A stretch of 64,000 nt of DNA from Alcaligenaceae bacterium (GTDB lineage Bacteria > Pseudomonadota > Gammaproteobacteria > Burkholderiales > Burkholderiaceae_B). The notes beneath the pieces are model-generated. The model saw only the letters and a program-made list of their open reading frames with translations, was not told where the DNA came from and did not search any database. The DNA lies in NCBI GenBank assembly GCA_012518515.1, contig JAAYRZ010000132.1, positions 20,795 through 84,794 on the forward strand, read 5' to 3'. Of the stretch, positions 7,330 through 16,334 are shown in pieces (the stretch's first letter is position 1; each line of letters starts with the position of its first letter). Made by a program: the position numbers and the translations under genes.

Positions 7330-10107
7330 ATGAATGTTATTTTTGAAGAAGGCGGCCAGTTCAGAGTCGCCAGAGTATTATCTGAAACTGAAGCCAACTA
7401 TCAAATTGAGCTGAGCACCGGCAAACGCAGTAAAGTCAAACGCAACAATGTCATTTTTGAATTTGCCAAAGAGCCTTGCCCTATAGCGGATATTCTCCCT
7501 AAGGCACAAGAACTTGCAGACGAAATTGATGCCGCTTTTTTATGGGAATTTGCCTCTCAGGAGGATTTTAAAGTTGAAGATCTCGCTCTTGACTACTATG
7601 GTCATGAGCCTGAGATCATCGAAAAACTGGCACTCTTACTACAACTCCATGCCTCACCTATCTATTTTCATCGCCGTGGCAAGGGTCAATACCGTGCTGC
7701 TCCTCCCGAAATTCTGGAGGCTGCATTAGCTGCAGTTGAGAAAAAGCGCTTACAAGAAGAGCAACAAACAAAATGGACAGAGTCTTTAGTTAACTTTGAG
7801 TTACCTGAAGAAATGGCTGCTGATGCCAAAACCTTTTTAACTGAACCTAATAAAAACACCTTACAGTGGAAAGCGTTTGAAAATGCCCTTTCTCGTAGCG
7901 GTCTAAATATCAAGGAAATGCTCCTTAAGCTAGGTGTATATAAAAATGAGCTAGCCATTACGCTAGCGGGCTTTTTAGAAAAGCACTTCCCCAAAGGCTA
8001 TGAGACACCCGAGCTCCCTTTGCCAAAACTGCCAGAGCTTCCCTTGGCGGAGATAGAAGCCTACTCCATAGACAATGACTTCACTACCGAAATTGACGAC
8101 GCCTTTTCCGTCAAGCACCTAGAGGATGAAACCTATCAGTTTGGTGTGCATATTGCCGCCCCTGCCCTTGTAGTCACTAAAGATTCTGAGCTTGATCTAG
8201 CAGCCCGTAAACGCATGTCGACCATTTATCTACCAGGTCAGAAAATCACCATGCAAGGAGAAAACTTGATCGAAGCTTTTTCTCTTAATGCCGGTGAAGT
8301 CAAGCCTTGTATCTCTTTATACATTGTTGCCAATCTTGAAAGTGGTGAAATAATCAGCAATGAAAGCAAGGTAGAAAGTATCAAGGTCAAAGAAAACCTG
8401 CGTTTATCAATGTTTGATGATGAACTACTCACAGCCACGAATCTGGCTGATGAGTCCGTAGCCATCCCCTATGACTTTTTAATCCGCCCGCTTTGGCGCT
8501 TGACTCGCCATCTATCCGCTAAACGTGATGAGGTTCGTGGATACCCCGAAACTAATAAAGGTCATGAATTCTCTTTTATTTTACATGGTGACTGGCAAGA
8601 CCAAGATGCAGAAATAGAGCTGGTACAACGTCGTCGTGACCTGCCGATTGATATGTTAATCGGTGAAATGATGATTTACACCAATGTTTTATGGGCTGGT
8701 ACCTTAAGTCATTTGAAAGTACCAGGTATTTTCCGTACACAACAATTCGGTCGTGCTAAACAAAGCTCACACGCCATACCACACCAGACGATGGGCGTCC
8801 CCCAGTACGCTTGGATGACTTCTCCTTTACGTCGCTATGTGGATCTACTGAATCAACAGCAATTAATTAGCGCGATACAGCACGGCGTCTCAGCACCTCT
8901 CGTGGCCCCTTATAAAAACAAAGATGTTGACTTACTAGTGGTCATGACTAGTTTCGACGCGCTTAACCAGCAATGGCGTAACTTCCAAGATACAGTGGAA
9001 CGTTTCTGGGCACTACGTTGGTTGCAACAACAAGGAATCGAAGAAGCTGAAGCAACGGTTATTCGTGACAGTCTCGTACGACTTAATATTGCACCTCTGA
9101 CTCTTTTGGTAGATGGCTTGCCTGAGTATGAACGTGGCACAGTGATTAAAATCAAAATTGAAGCAATTAATTTACTGAAACTAAATACCGAGAGTCAGTT
9201 TTTGGAGTTCATTGCTGAGCCTACAGTAAACGGCAACAAAGATGAGGATGATGAGGCCTCTAATGAGACTGTGCGCTGTGCCGTCTTTGGCTACCCTATC
9301 GCTCAAAGCGTCTCCCCTACCTTGCACTCCATAGCCGCTAAGCAAACAGGTTTAAATCTGCAATATGATAAAGTCGAAGTAAAACCGGACGATTTCCGCA
9401 ATACGGTGAAGCAATTTTTTGATAACGGTGGTCGCGGTTTAAACATCACTATTCCATTTAAACTGGAAGCATTTGAGCTAGCTAAGGAAAATCTAACGGA
9501 GAGAGCTAAATCAGCTCAAGCAGTTAATACTCTATGGTTTGAAAATGATGCCATTCACGGCGACAATACCGACGGTATCGGCCTAGTTAATGACATCAAA
9601 AACCATGGCCATGACATTGTTCACAAAAGGATTTTGTTAATTGGTGCCGGCGGCGCTGCCAGAGGTGCCCTACTACCCTTACTAGATGCAGGCTGCAGCG
9701 CTTTGCATATCGCTAATCGCACAGTTTCTAAAGCAGACGATTTAGCCGAGCAGGCAAGAAAGCTATGCACAGACAGCACGAAAATCACCTCCAGTGGACT
9801 GGAAGACATACCAGGCCAATGGGATATTGTGATTAATTCCAGCGCCAGTAGCCTGGAACAGGTTACACTCCCTATCCCAGAAAATCTTTTTAGTGCCGAT
9901 GCATTAGCTTATGATATGGTTTACAAAGCCAATGGCAGCACTCCTTTTCTGGAGCAGAGCCAAGCCTTTGGTGCGTCACATTTACTTGATGGCTTAGGCA
10001 TGCTGGTCGGACAAGGTTTAGAAAGCTTCAAGATTTGGCATGGTTTAGAAGCTGATGCCACCAAAGTACTTGCCGAGTTACGCCTAGCCATGCAAGCTGA
10101 ACAATAG
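7330..10107 (+). CDS. aroE: RNase II-type exoribonuclease joined in frame to shikimate dehydrogenase
   Basis: One uninterrupted 925-codon frame contains two enzymes. Residues 1 to about 630 are an RNB exoribonuclease: N-terminal OB/winged-helix region, a catalytic RNB core with the acidic cluster D248, E254, D256 and D257, the SPLRRYVDL motif near 498-506 and a final S1-like segment. Residues from about 647 are AroE, which reduces 3-dehydroshikimate to shikimate with NADPH: AVFGYPIAQSVSP (651-663), NITIPFK with catalytic Lys 711, GDNTDGIG (744-751) and nucleotide loop GAGGAARG (772-779). An acidic linker rich in Asp and Glu (about 631-646) joins them. A GTG at 9271 sits where a free AroE would start, so internal initiation is possible. 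The usual second Asp of the RNB metal site is Glu, as in some subgroups. Confidence 0.9.
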   Translation: MNVIFEEGGQFRVARVLSETEANYQIELSTGKRSKVKRNNVIFEFAKEPCPIADILPKAQELADEIDAAFLWEFASQEDFKVEDLALDYYGHEPEIIEKLALLLQLHASPIYFHRRGKGQYRAAPPEILEAALAAVEKKRLQEEQQTKWTESLVNFELPEEMAADAKTFLTEPNKNTLQWKAFENALSRSGLNIKEMLLKLGVYKNELAITLAGFLEKHFPKGYETPELPLPKLPELPLAEIEAYSIDNDFTTEIDDAFSVKHLEDETYQFGVHIAAPALVVTKDSELDLAARKRMSTIYLPGQKITMQGENLIEAFSLNAGEVKPCISLYIVANLESGEIISNESKVESIKVKENLRLSMFDDELLTATNLADESVAIPYDFLIRPLWRLTRHLSAKRDEVRGYPETNKGHEFSFILHGDWQDQDAEIELVQRRRDLPIDMLIGEMMIYTNVLWAGTLSHLKVPGIFRTQQFGRAKQSSHAIPHQTMGVPQYAWMTSPLRRYVDLLNQQQLISAIQHGVSAPLVAPYKNKDVDLLVVMTSFDALNQQWRNFQDTVERFWALRWLQQQGIEEAEATVIRDSLVRLNIAPLTLLVDGLPEYERGTVIKIKIEAINLLKLNTESQFLEFIAEPTVNGNKDEDDEASNETVRCAVFGYPIAQSVSPTLHSIAAKQTGLNLQYDKVEVKPDDFRNTVKQFFDNGGRGLNITIPFKLEAFELAKENLTERAKSAQAVNTLWFENDAIHGDNTDGIGLVNDIKNHGHDIVHKRILLIGAGGAARGALLPLLDAGCSALHIANRTVSKADDLAEQARKLCTDSTKITSSGLEDIPGQWDIVINSSASSLEQVTLPIPENLFSADALAYDMVYKANGSTPFLEQSQAFGASHLLDGLGMLVGQGLESFKIWHGLEADATKVLAELRLAMQAEQ

Positions 10108-10154
10108 CCTGGGAATCGGCTAAAATACCCTTTTCCCTCTAGAAAAAAGACTTT

Positions 10155-11306
10155 ATGAAAACAGCTCGTCGCTACATTGCCAGCGAAATTTATCGTAGCA
10201 CCATCGCGGTTACCTTGGTGTTGGTTGGCTTATTCATGTTTTTTGAGATGATTGATAACCTCGACAATATTGACGAGCGTTTCACCTTTGGTGCCTTACT
10301 CGGTATGCAAGCTTTGCAGATACCGACACGTATGTATGATTTACTACCGATTTCTTTATTAATTGGTGCCATTATCGCCTTAGCCGGTTTGGCCCAACGC
10401 AATGAACTGGTCGTACTGAGGGTGTCCGGTGTCAGCAGCCTCAAATTACTGAGTATGCTCTGGCTAGCGACCATCCCCATCATGATCTTCGCTCTACTAC
10501 TCTCGGAAGGTGTCACGCCCTACGCAGAAAGTAAAACAGGTCAGTTAAATTTACAGCTATTGGGTAAAAGTAGTGGTGCTCGCATGAATAGTGGTTACTG
10601 GTTCAGAGAGCCAGCGGGTGATGGTGAACTTAGAGTCATCAACATCACCCGAATCAGTTCTGAATCGGAAGTTGAAAATATTCGTGTCTATAACTTCGAT
10701 GCTAACGGCAAATTTAAAGAGCTACTGCTAGCTCAAAAAGGTACCTTCCAGAACAATGAGCTTCAATTGACAGACCTTAGACTGATTCACAGCGACTTTG
10801 ATTTAGAAGCCGCTCTGAGCGATCCTGACGCACCGATGGAGCCATTAAGCACAAGCACCAGTCTAGACCGATACGTGATTGACACAAGCCTCACCCAAGA
10901 ACGCCTACTGGCTAGCGAATTGCAACCAGACCGCATGTCAATTATCGGTTTACTGGACTATATACAGTATTTAGATGAAAATCACCTACAATCCAATCGG
11001 CAAGTAGTGGCTTTATGGCGTAAAGGCGTTTACCCCTTTACTCTGCTGGTCATGATCACCTTAGCAGCCCCAATTAGTTTTATGCAAACACGCAAAGGTG
11101 GCGCTGGTTTAAAGATTTTTGGCGGTATTTTGCTCGGCGTTATCTTTTTCATGATTAATCAATTAGCACTTAATATCGGCATGCTTAATAACTTACCCCC
11201 TTGGCTCACGGCACTTGCTCCTAATACCATTGCCTTAGCTATAGCAACGCTTGCTCTTTATCTTATTGAAAAAAAGAATCGCCCTAACTCTAAAGCCCAT
11301 GCCTAA
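10155..11306 (+). CDS. lptG: LPS export ABC transporter permease LptG
   Basis: LptG is one of the two permeases of the LptB2FG complex that extracts lipopolysaccharide from the inner membrane. The 383-residue protein has the YjgP/YjgQ plan: hydrophobic helices at about 12-35, 55-78 and 97-118, a soluble periplasmic domain (about 125-275), and three more helices after about 290. The cytoplasmic LAQRNELVVLRVSG segment at about 77-90 is the coupling-helix signature for contact with LptB. The sequence resembles LptG rather than LptF (MYDLLPISLLIGA region). LptF is not in this window. The stop overlaps the proposed apaH start by 8 bases. Confidence 0.93.
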   Translation: MKTARRYIASEIYRSTIAVTLVLVGLFMFFEMIDNLDNIDERFTFGALLGMQALQIPTRMYDLLPISLLIGAIIALAGLAQRNELVVLRVSGVSSLKLLSMLWLATIPIMIFALLLSEGVTPYAESKTGQLNLQLLGKSSGARMNSGYWFREPAGDGELRVINITRISSESEVENIRVYNFDANGKFKELLLAQKGTFQNNELQLTDLRLIHSDFDLEAALSDPDAPMEPLSTSTSLDRYVIDTSLTQERLLASELQPDRMSIIGLLDYIQYLDENHLQSNRQVVALWRKGVYPFTLLVMITLAAPISFMQTRKGGAGLKIFGGILLGVIFFMINQLALNIGMLNNLPPWLTALAPNTIALAIATLALYLIEKKNRPNSKAHA

Positions 11307-12246
11307 GAAAACCTTAAAAAGCGCAGCACGACAAAGCGCTAAAGACCACCATGCGATCAACTCAATGCACCCATCGATGCCCAATATCTGGGCTATCGGT
11401 GATGTACAAGGGTGTTACCAACAACTAGAGAGCCTATTAAACCACCCCGAAATCAGAAACGATCCAGACTGTAAGCTCTGGTTTGCCGGTGATATTATTA
11501 ATCGTGGCAAGGGCTCTCTCAAAACACTGAAACGCATTATTGAACTAGGTGATCGGGCGATTACCATCTTGGGAAACCATGATATCCACTGCTTAGCTGT
11601 CGCCGCGGGTTTCAGAAAAGAGCACCACACCGACACGATTGGCGAAATCTTGAGATCAAAGCAACGAGATGATTATATTGAATGGCTACGCAACCGTCCT
11701 TTAGCTCATTATGAGTATGACCACTTGATGGTGCATGCAGGCGTCATGCAACCCTGGACTGCTGCTAAAACCATGGAACTAGCAGAAGAAGTCAGTAAAA
11801 AAGTATTGAAATCTGATAAATGGACCGAAAAACTCGCTCATGTCTTTGGTAATGAACCCAATTACTGGGATGACTCCTTTAAAGGCAGTCAACGTCGCCG
11901 AGTGGTGATTAACTCACTGACTCGAATGCGTATGTGCCATATCAACGGCTCCATGGACTTCGCTTACAAAGGCGCTCCGCAGCTACACCCTATTCGTCGT
12001 AATGCCAAGGTTCTGCCATGGTTTGAACTACCCGATCGTCAAGCCGCAGACACTACCATTGTCTTTGGACACTGGTCAACTCTAGGGCTGCTGATTCGTC
12101 CTAAACTATTAGCTCTTGATACGGGCTGTGTCTGGGGTGGTCGTCTGACAGCGATGCGTCTAAACGACCGTAAGCTAGTGCAAATTCCCTACTTTGAGGA
12201 TAGTGTTAAAAAGCTATCCTCAAAAGTATGGACGATGAAGACATAA
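11299..12246 (+). CDS. apaH: Diadenosine tetraphosphatase, symmetrical
   Basis: ApaH hydrolyses Ap4A to two ADP and can remove Np4 caps from RNA. It has the PPP-family metallophosphatase motifs: GDVQGC at about 34-39, GDIINRGKGS (GDxxxRG variant), GNHD and the later HAGV and GHWSTLG segments. Starting at ATG 11299, which overlaps the lptG stop by 8 bases, gives 315 residues with a basic Lys/Ser/Ala-rich leader absent from the usual 280-residue enzyme. An ATG at 11377 gives about 289 residues beginning MPNIWAIGDVQG, closer to family length. Neither has a clear ribosome-binding site. The stop directly abuts the convergent plsC stop. Confidence 0.92.
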   Translation: MPKKTLKSAARQSAKDHHAINSMHPSMPNIWAIGDVQGCYQQLESLLNHPEIRNDPDCKLWFAGDIINRGKGSLKTLKRIIELGDRAITILGNHDIHCLAVAAGFRKEHHTDTIGEILRSKQRDDYIEWLRNRPLAHYEYDHLMVHAGVMQPWTAAKTMELAEEVSKKVLKSDKWTEKLAHVFGNEPNYWDDSFKGSQRRRVVINSLTRMRMCHINGSMDFAYKGAPQLHPIRRNAKVLPWFELPDRQAADTTIVFGHWSTLGLLIRPKLLALDTGCVWGGRLTAMRLNDRKLVQIPYFEDSVKKLSSKVWTMKT

Positions 12247-13047
12247 TTAGTCCCCGACCTTAGCTGAAGTGGTATGGGGCTCAACCTCAACTTCGGCCTT
12301 AATCAACTGATGACTTAAATTAGCTGCTTCTATACGGTTTAAATCACTCGCCACACCTGACTCCGTGATTGGCTCCAAAAACCTCACTGTCATTGAGATA
12401 CCAAAGTTACTCAATAAGACCCAGATGTTGTGCACGAGCGTCTCATCACCAATAAACGACGGGTAGGCACTGCGCTCACCCTTAAAATAAAGCAAAATGG
12501 CTACTGGCTGAATTGGCACGCTTGCCTTTAGCGGAGCCTCCAAGAGCCCTCCAAAGAAGTTTTTAACACTAAGACCGTCAGAGGTGGTACCTTCAGGGAA
12601 AAGCCCTGTGCACATGCCTTGAGCAAAACAAGCATTCAACTCCTGATTGACTCCACGCATTGCAGCGCGACTTGAACGATCGACAAAAATCGTCCCAGCC
12701 TGCGCCACTAAACGCCCTACAATTGGCCAGTCCTTAATTTCTTTTTTAGCGACAAACGATGTTGTCCGACAGCTGTTCAAGACAAAAATATCAATCCATG
12801 ACACATGATTTGAGACAAGCATCACAGCACTATTTTGTATCGGTTGACCCTCAACCTTGACCTTGACTCCAAGTACCGAAATCAGGACTTTAGACCAAGT
12901 TTTAACGCAACGCTCGCGATTCGACAAGCTTAGCAGCGGAAAAACTAGGCCTGTTAAAAAAAGGCCTGCAACAATCAAGATAAGGAGTAAAACTAATCGT
13001 ATGAAAAAACGTAACAGCCTGATTAGAATCACTCCGACTCCTCCCAC
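12247..13047 (-). CDS. plsC: 1-acyl-sn-glycerol-3-phosphate acyltransferase
   Basis: PlsC acylates lysophosphatidic acid to phosphatidic acid in phospholipid synthesis. The 266-residue protein has an N-terminal membrane segment (about 7-38) followed by the acyltransferase motifs NHVSWID (H-x4-D catalytic motif, about 79-85), FVDRSSR and FPEGTTS (phosphate-binding). The C-terminal tail is variable. The ATG at 13047 overlaps the pyrC' stop by 19 bases, indicating tight coupling to the pyrimidine cluster, an arrangement also common in other Burkholderiales. It is the last gene of the minus-strand run, ending base-to-base against apaH. Confidence 0.93.
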   Translation of the reverse strand: MGGVGVILIRLLRFFIRLVLLLILIVAGLFLTGLVFPLLSLSNRERCVKTWSKVLISVLGVKVKVEGQPIQNSAVMLVSNHVSWIDIFVLNSCRTTSFVAKKEIKDWPIVGRLVAQAGTIFVDRSSRAAMRGVNQELNACFAQGMCTGLFPEGTTSDGLSVKNFFGGLLEAPLKASVPIQPVAILLYFKGERSAYPSFIGDETLVHNIWVLLSNFGISMTVRFLEPITESGVASDLNRIEAANLSHQLIKAEVEVEPHTTSAKVGD

Positions 13048-14321
13048 ATTACTCGACCGCTGACGATAGTGAGCTTCACGCGACCTGGCACTTGATAATT
13101 GATAAAAGGAGTATGCACACTTTGACTGAGTAAGTTTTCACGGTTCACCGTCCAGTACTCGTCCAAATCAATAAGTGCCATATCTGCTGGTGAACCAACG
13201 GAGAGCTGACCACACGATGAGAAAGCAGGTGCCGCCTGCTGCAAAATAGATACCGGACCACATGTCACCTTAGTCAAGGCGTCTAGTAAAGGAATTCCCT
13301 GCTCTTTGGCCCACTTATAAACTAGAGAGAACAATAGCTCAACTCCTGAAGCGCCGGGCTGTGCCTCTGCAAAAGGCACTAATTTATCCTCATCATCAAG
13401 CGGAATATGGTCTGAACAAATGGCATCAATCGTGCCGTCAAGCAGTCCCTGAGTAATAGCATCACGATCTCGCTGACCACGCAACGGTGGGTCAAGCCGG
13501 TAATTACTATCAAAGAAACCTATATCGACGTCCGTCAAATGCACATGGTTGATGGACACATCACATGTGACCGGCAGTCCTTCTGCCTTAGCCTGACGTA
13601 CCAGCTCAACTCCTTGAGCACTTGAAATACGGCACAAGTGAAGGCGCACACCAATACTACGCTGTAGCTCGAATAAAGCATGCAATGCAATGGTTTCACT
13701 TTGTACCGGTATGCCGGCTAGTCCTAAGCGAGAAGCTACCTCACCACTAGCGGCTACGCCACCACCACTTAGACTACGCTCATGAGGCCTTAACCATAAG
13801 CTATAGCCAAAACTCTTGGCATATTGCATGCATTGCTTAAGCGTACTGAGCTCTGGCAAGGGACGATTAGCTTGAGAAAAAGCAACACAACCAGCACGAG
13901 TTAACTCAGCCATCTCGGTAATTTGCTCACCCTGTAAGCCCACCGTCATACCCCCCAAAGGATAGACATAGGTCTGATTTAAGGCTCTCGCCCGATGCTT
14001 TAACATCTCGACCAGACCTGGCTCATCCAGCGTCGGATCCGTATCCGGTGGTAGTACAAGACGTGTCACGCCACCCGATAAAGCCGCCATAAGCTCATTT
14101 TCCAAGGTATCACGATGCTCATAACCTGGCTCACGTAGTCTCACGGCTAAATCCACTAGCCCAGGAATCACCGCCAAACCGCTTGCGTCAATCACGCGAT
14201 CTGCTGCAAAATCCTCAGGATCAATCGCCACAATACGCTGACCAGCAATGGCAATATCATGCACCTCATCAACTTGATACTTAGGATCGAGTAAACGGCC
14301 ATTTTTCACTAAGATCTTCAT
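13029..14321 (-). CDS. pyrC: Dihydroorotase-like PyrC', predicted non-catalytic partner of aspartate carbamoyltransferase
   Basis: This 430-residue protein has the type I dihydroorotase fold: small beta domain at both ends, TIM-barrel between. The first-strand metal motif of active enzymes (D-x-H-x-H-x-R-E) reads DLAVRLREPG here, so both histidines are replaced (A59, R61). The usual HLS-type motif reads CRISS. The TDH-like strand SDHIPLDDEDK is partly kept. In Pseudomonas-type ATCase such a PyrC' homologue is catalytically dead but needed to assemble the PyrB-PyrC' dodecamer, so I infer a structural role. An active dihydroorotase should be encoded elsewhere. It starts in a TAATG overlap with the pyrB stop and overlaps plsC by 19 bases. 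Confidence 0.9.
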   Translation of the reverse strand: MKILVKNGRLLDPKYQVDEVHDIAIAGQRIVAIDPEDFAADRVIDASGLAVIPGLVDLAVRLREPGYEHRDTLENELMAALSGGVTRLVLPPDTDPTLDEPGLVEMLKHRARALNQTYVYPLGGMTVGLQGEQITEMAELTRAGCVAFSQANRPLPELSTLKQCMQYAKSFGYSLWLRPHERSLSGGGVAASGEVASRLGLAGIPVQSETIALHALFELQRSIGVRLHLCRISSAQGVELVRQAKAEGLPVTCDVSINHVHLTDVDIGFFDSNYRLDPPLRGQRDRDAITQGLLDGTIDAICSDHIPLDDEDKLVPFAEAQPGASGVELLFSLVYKWAKEQGIPLLDALTKVTCGPVSILQQAAPAFSSCGQLSVGSPADMALIDLDEYWTVNRENLLSQSVHTPFINYQVPGRVKLTIVSGRVMWEESE

Positions 14322-15274
14322 TATTCAGATGCTCCTGCAACAATACTCATGACGGCCATACGCACGGCAATCCCAAAGGTAACCTGATCTAAAATCACTG
14401 CTTGCGGCGAATCAGCTACATCCGTGGCAATCTCCACACCACGATTCATCGGCCCCGGGTGCATCACAATGGCATCTTCTTTGGCAAAAGCCAGCTTCTC
14501 TTTAGTCAAGCCATAATTTTTAAAATACTCATGCGATGACGGCAAGAAAGCACCTGTCATACGCTCATTTTGAATGCGAAGCATAATCACCACATCCACT
14601 CCGCGCAAGCCCTCGGTCATATCATGATAGATCTGCACTCCCATATGCGATAAATCAGCAGGAATCAGGGTTTGAGGGCCAATGACTCGTATCTCAGGCA
14701 CACCTAGTGTGCTGAGTGCATGGATATTAGAACGGGCAACTCGTGAATGCACTACATCACCAACAATCGCTACAGTCAATTGACTAAAATCCTGCTTGAA
14801 GTGACGAATGGTATACATATCCAACAAAGCTTGAGTCGGATGAGCGTGACGTCCATCACCGGCATTAACCACATGAATATGAGGTGCCACATGCTGGGCA
14901 ATCAAATAAGGTGCGCCGCTAGCTTGGTGACGGACAACAAAAATATCCGCCTGCATCGCGGTCAAATTAGCGATGGTATCAAGTAGGCTCTCACCTTTAG
15001 AGGCAGATGATACATTTATATTTAAATTAAATACATCAGCCGATAAGCGCTTAGCAGCGATTTCAAAGGTGGTACGTGTGCGAGTGGAGTTTTCAAAGAA
15101 AAGATTAAAAACACTTTTACCACGTAAAATGGGTACTTTTTTAACCTCTCGCTCGGCCAATGGCACAAAGGTTTCAGCCGTATCCAAAATATGCGTTAAC
15201 ACGTCATACGGCAGTCCCTCGGTACTTAGCAAATGGATTAGCTCACCATGCTTATTAAGTTGAGGATTAAACAT
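14321..15274 (-). CDS. pyrB: Aspartate carbamoyltransferase catalytic subunit
   Basis: PyrB condenses carbamoyl phosphate with aspartate, the first committed step of pyrimidine synthesis. The 317-residue sequence has the carbamoyl-phosphate motif [13 protein letters not shown] at about 59-71, the [12 protein letters not shown] segment, and the C-terminal [12 protein letters not shown] loop that binds aspartate. It is flanked by pyrR (8-base overlap upstream) and pyrC' (TAATG overlap downstream), so the three proteins are translationally coupled. This fits a class A ATCase, in which PyrB and the inactive PyrC' form one large complex; PyrI is not present here. Confidence 0.97.
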   Translation of the reverse strand: MFNPQLNKHGELIHLLSTEGLPYDVLTHILDTAETFVPLAEREVKKVPILRGKSVFNLFFENSTRTRTTFEIAAKRLSADVFNLNINVSSASKGESLLDTIANLTAMQADIFVVRHQASGAPYLIAQHVAPHIHVVNAGDGRHAHPTQALLDMYTIRHFKQDFSQLTVAIVGDVVHSRVARSNIHALSTLGVPEIRVIGPQTLIPADLSHMGVQIYHDMTEGLRGVDVVIMLRIQNERMTGAFLPSSHEYFKNYGLTKEKLAFAKEDAIVMHPGPMNRGVEIATDVADSPQAVILDQVTFGIAVRMAVMSIVAGASE

Positions 15275-15833
15275 CAGTAACCTCTTTTAAGGCAATATCA
15301 AAAACATGCTCATCATTTTGAGATAGTACGAAACGCTGAGTCTTGGGCAATTCAAACACCCCACCTACAACATCTGGTTGCACGGGTAACTCACGCCCCC
15401 CCCTGTCAATCATCACAGCCAAGGCAATAGCTGCCGGTCGACCAATATCAAAAAGCTCATTCATGGCAGCTCTGACACTACGGCCAGTATACAAAATATC
15501 ATCTACCAAAATAAGGTACTTATTATCGACATCAAAAGGCACCGAACTAGGCATCTTTTGAGTGTGCAAGCCGATCTTACGGAAATCATCACGGTAAAGA
15601 CTCGTATTGATTAAGGCATTAGCCGTTTGAATGCCCAAATCAGTCTTAAGACGTTCGGCAAGCCAGGCTCCCCCTGAATAAATACCAACCAAGTGCACAG
15701 CATCCGCCGGAAACCTGGCAATTAAATCAGCAACGCCATGTTTAAGGCGCTGATAAAGCTCTTCGGCTTTTGGAAGCTCCTCTGGGCTCCGTCTCTGCTC
15801 TGAGCGTGTCTGCTTAGGGGATTCATTTTGCAT
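15267..15833 (-). CDS. pyrR: PyrR, pyrimidine regulatory protein / uracil phosphoribosyltransferase
   Basis: PyrR-family proteins combine uracil phosphoribosyltransferase activity with UMP-dependent control of pyr genes. This 188-residue homologue has the PRPP-binding loop [18 protein letters not shown] at about 108-125 and the [16 protein letters not shown] segment typical of PyrR. The N-terminus (first 25 residues) is Glu/Arg/Ser-rich and variable. It is the first gene of pyrR-pyrB-pyrC'. An 11-bp hairpin directly upstream partly covers its ribosome-binding site, which could be a control element. In Gram-negative bacteria the regulatory role of PyrR is not well settled, so only family membership is firm. 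Confidence 0.94.
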   Translation of the reverse strand: MQNESPKQTRSEQRRSPEELPKAEELYQRLKHGVADLIARFPADAVHLVGIYSGGAWLAERLKTDLGIQTANALINTSLYRDDFRKIGLHTQKMPSSVPFDVDNKYLILVDDILYTGRSVRAAMNELFDIGRPAAIALAVMIDRGGRELPVQPDVVGGVFELPKTQRFVLSQNDEHVFDIALKEVTDV

Positions 15834-15841
15834 GATTATTC

Positions 15842-15873
15842 CTGAGTTAAAAGATCGCTAAATTTTAACTCAG
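15842..15873 (-). promoter_or_regulatory. Leader hairpin overlapping the pyrR Shine-Dalgarno
   Basis: A perfect 11-bp inverted repeat (15842-15852 with 15863-15873, 10-base loop) lies in the 51-base gap between ruvX and pyrR. On the minus strand the 3' arm ends inside the AGGA ribosome-binding sequence about 7 bases before the pyrR ATG. No T-run follows the stem, so it does not look like an intrinsic terminator. It could restrict ribosome access when folded; regulation by PyrR or anything else is inference. Confidence 0.45.
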
Positions 15874-15884
15874 TATTTTAGCAC

Positions 15885-16334
15885 TTAAGAGCTCAGTGAA
15901 TCTAAATGTCTCTGCAAGATGACTGCGGCAGCTACTGCATCATCCTCATCAGAAAAGCGGCGTGCCTGCTTAGCATCAAACTGCTTAAACTGACGTATTA
16001 GTGCTTGGGCCTCCATACTGGAGTTCTGCTCTTCAACTAAAACAACCTCCAGACCATAGCGCCCATGCAGTTGATTAGCAAAACGTCGCGCATGGATAGA
16101 GGCTTCTTGCTCCTCGCCCTCAAGCGTTAATGGTAAGCCGACAATCACTTGGTCGGGTTGCCATTCTTTTAAGACAAGCTCAACTTGAGCAAAGCGTTGC
16201 TGCTTAGTTTCAGATTTTAATATTGTCAAAGGGCGCGCTTGCTTCAGAAAAGAATCGCCAAGCGCCACACCAATTTTTTTCAAACCAAAATCAAAAGCGA
16301 GAAATCGTAATTCAGGCATAGTTAGTTTAGGCAT
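15885..16334 (-). CDS. ruvX: YqgF/RuvX-type RNase H-fold nuclease
   Basis: This 149-residue protein belongs to the YqgF family of RuvC-like nucleases, associated with processing of the 16S rRNA 5' end and proposed as a Holliday-junction resolvase. The first acidic active-site motif is LAFDFGLKKIGVALGD, VIVGLPLTLEGEE is the central strand, and DEDDAVAAAVIL carries the C-terminal acidic pair. The proposed ATG at 16334 overlaps the yqgE stop by 8 bases; another in-frame ATG at 16319 would give a shorter N-terminus closer to many homologues. yqgE-ruvX-pyrR is a widely conserved proteobacterial order. Confidence 0.94.
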   Translation of the reverse strand: MPKLTMPELRFLAFDFGLKKIGVALGDSFLKQARPLTILKSETKQQRFAQVELVLKEWQPDQVIVGLPLTLEGEEQEASIHARRFANQLHGRYGLEVVLVEEQNSSMEAQALIRQFKQFDAKQARRFSDEDDAVAAAVILQRHLDSLSS

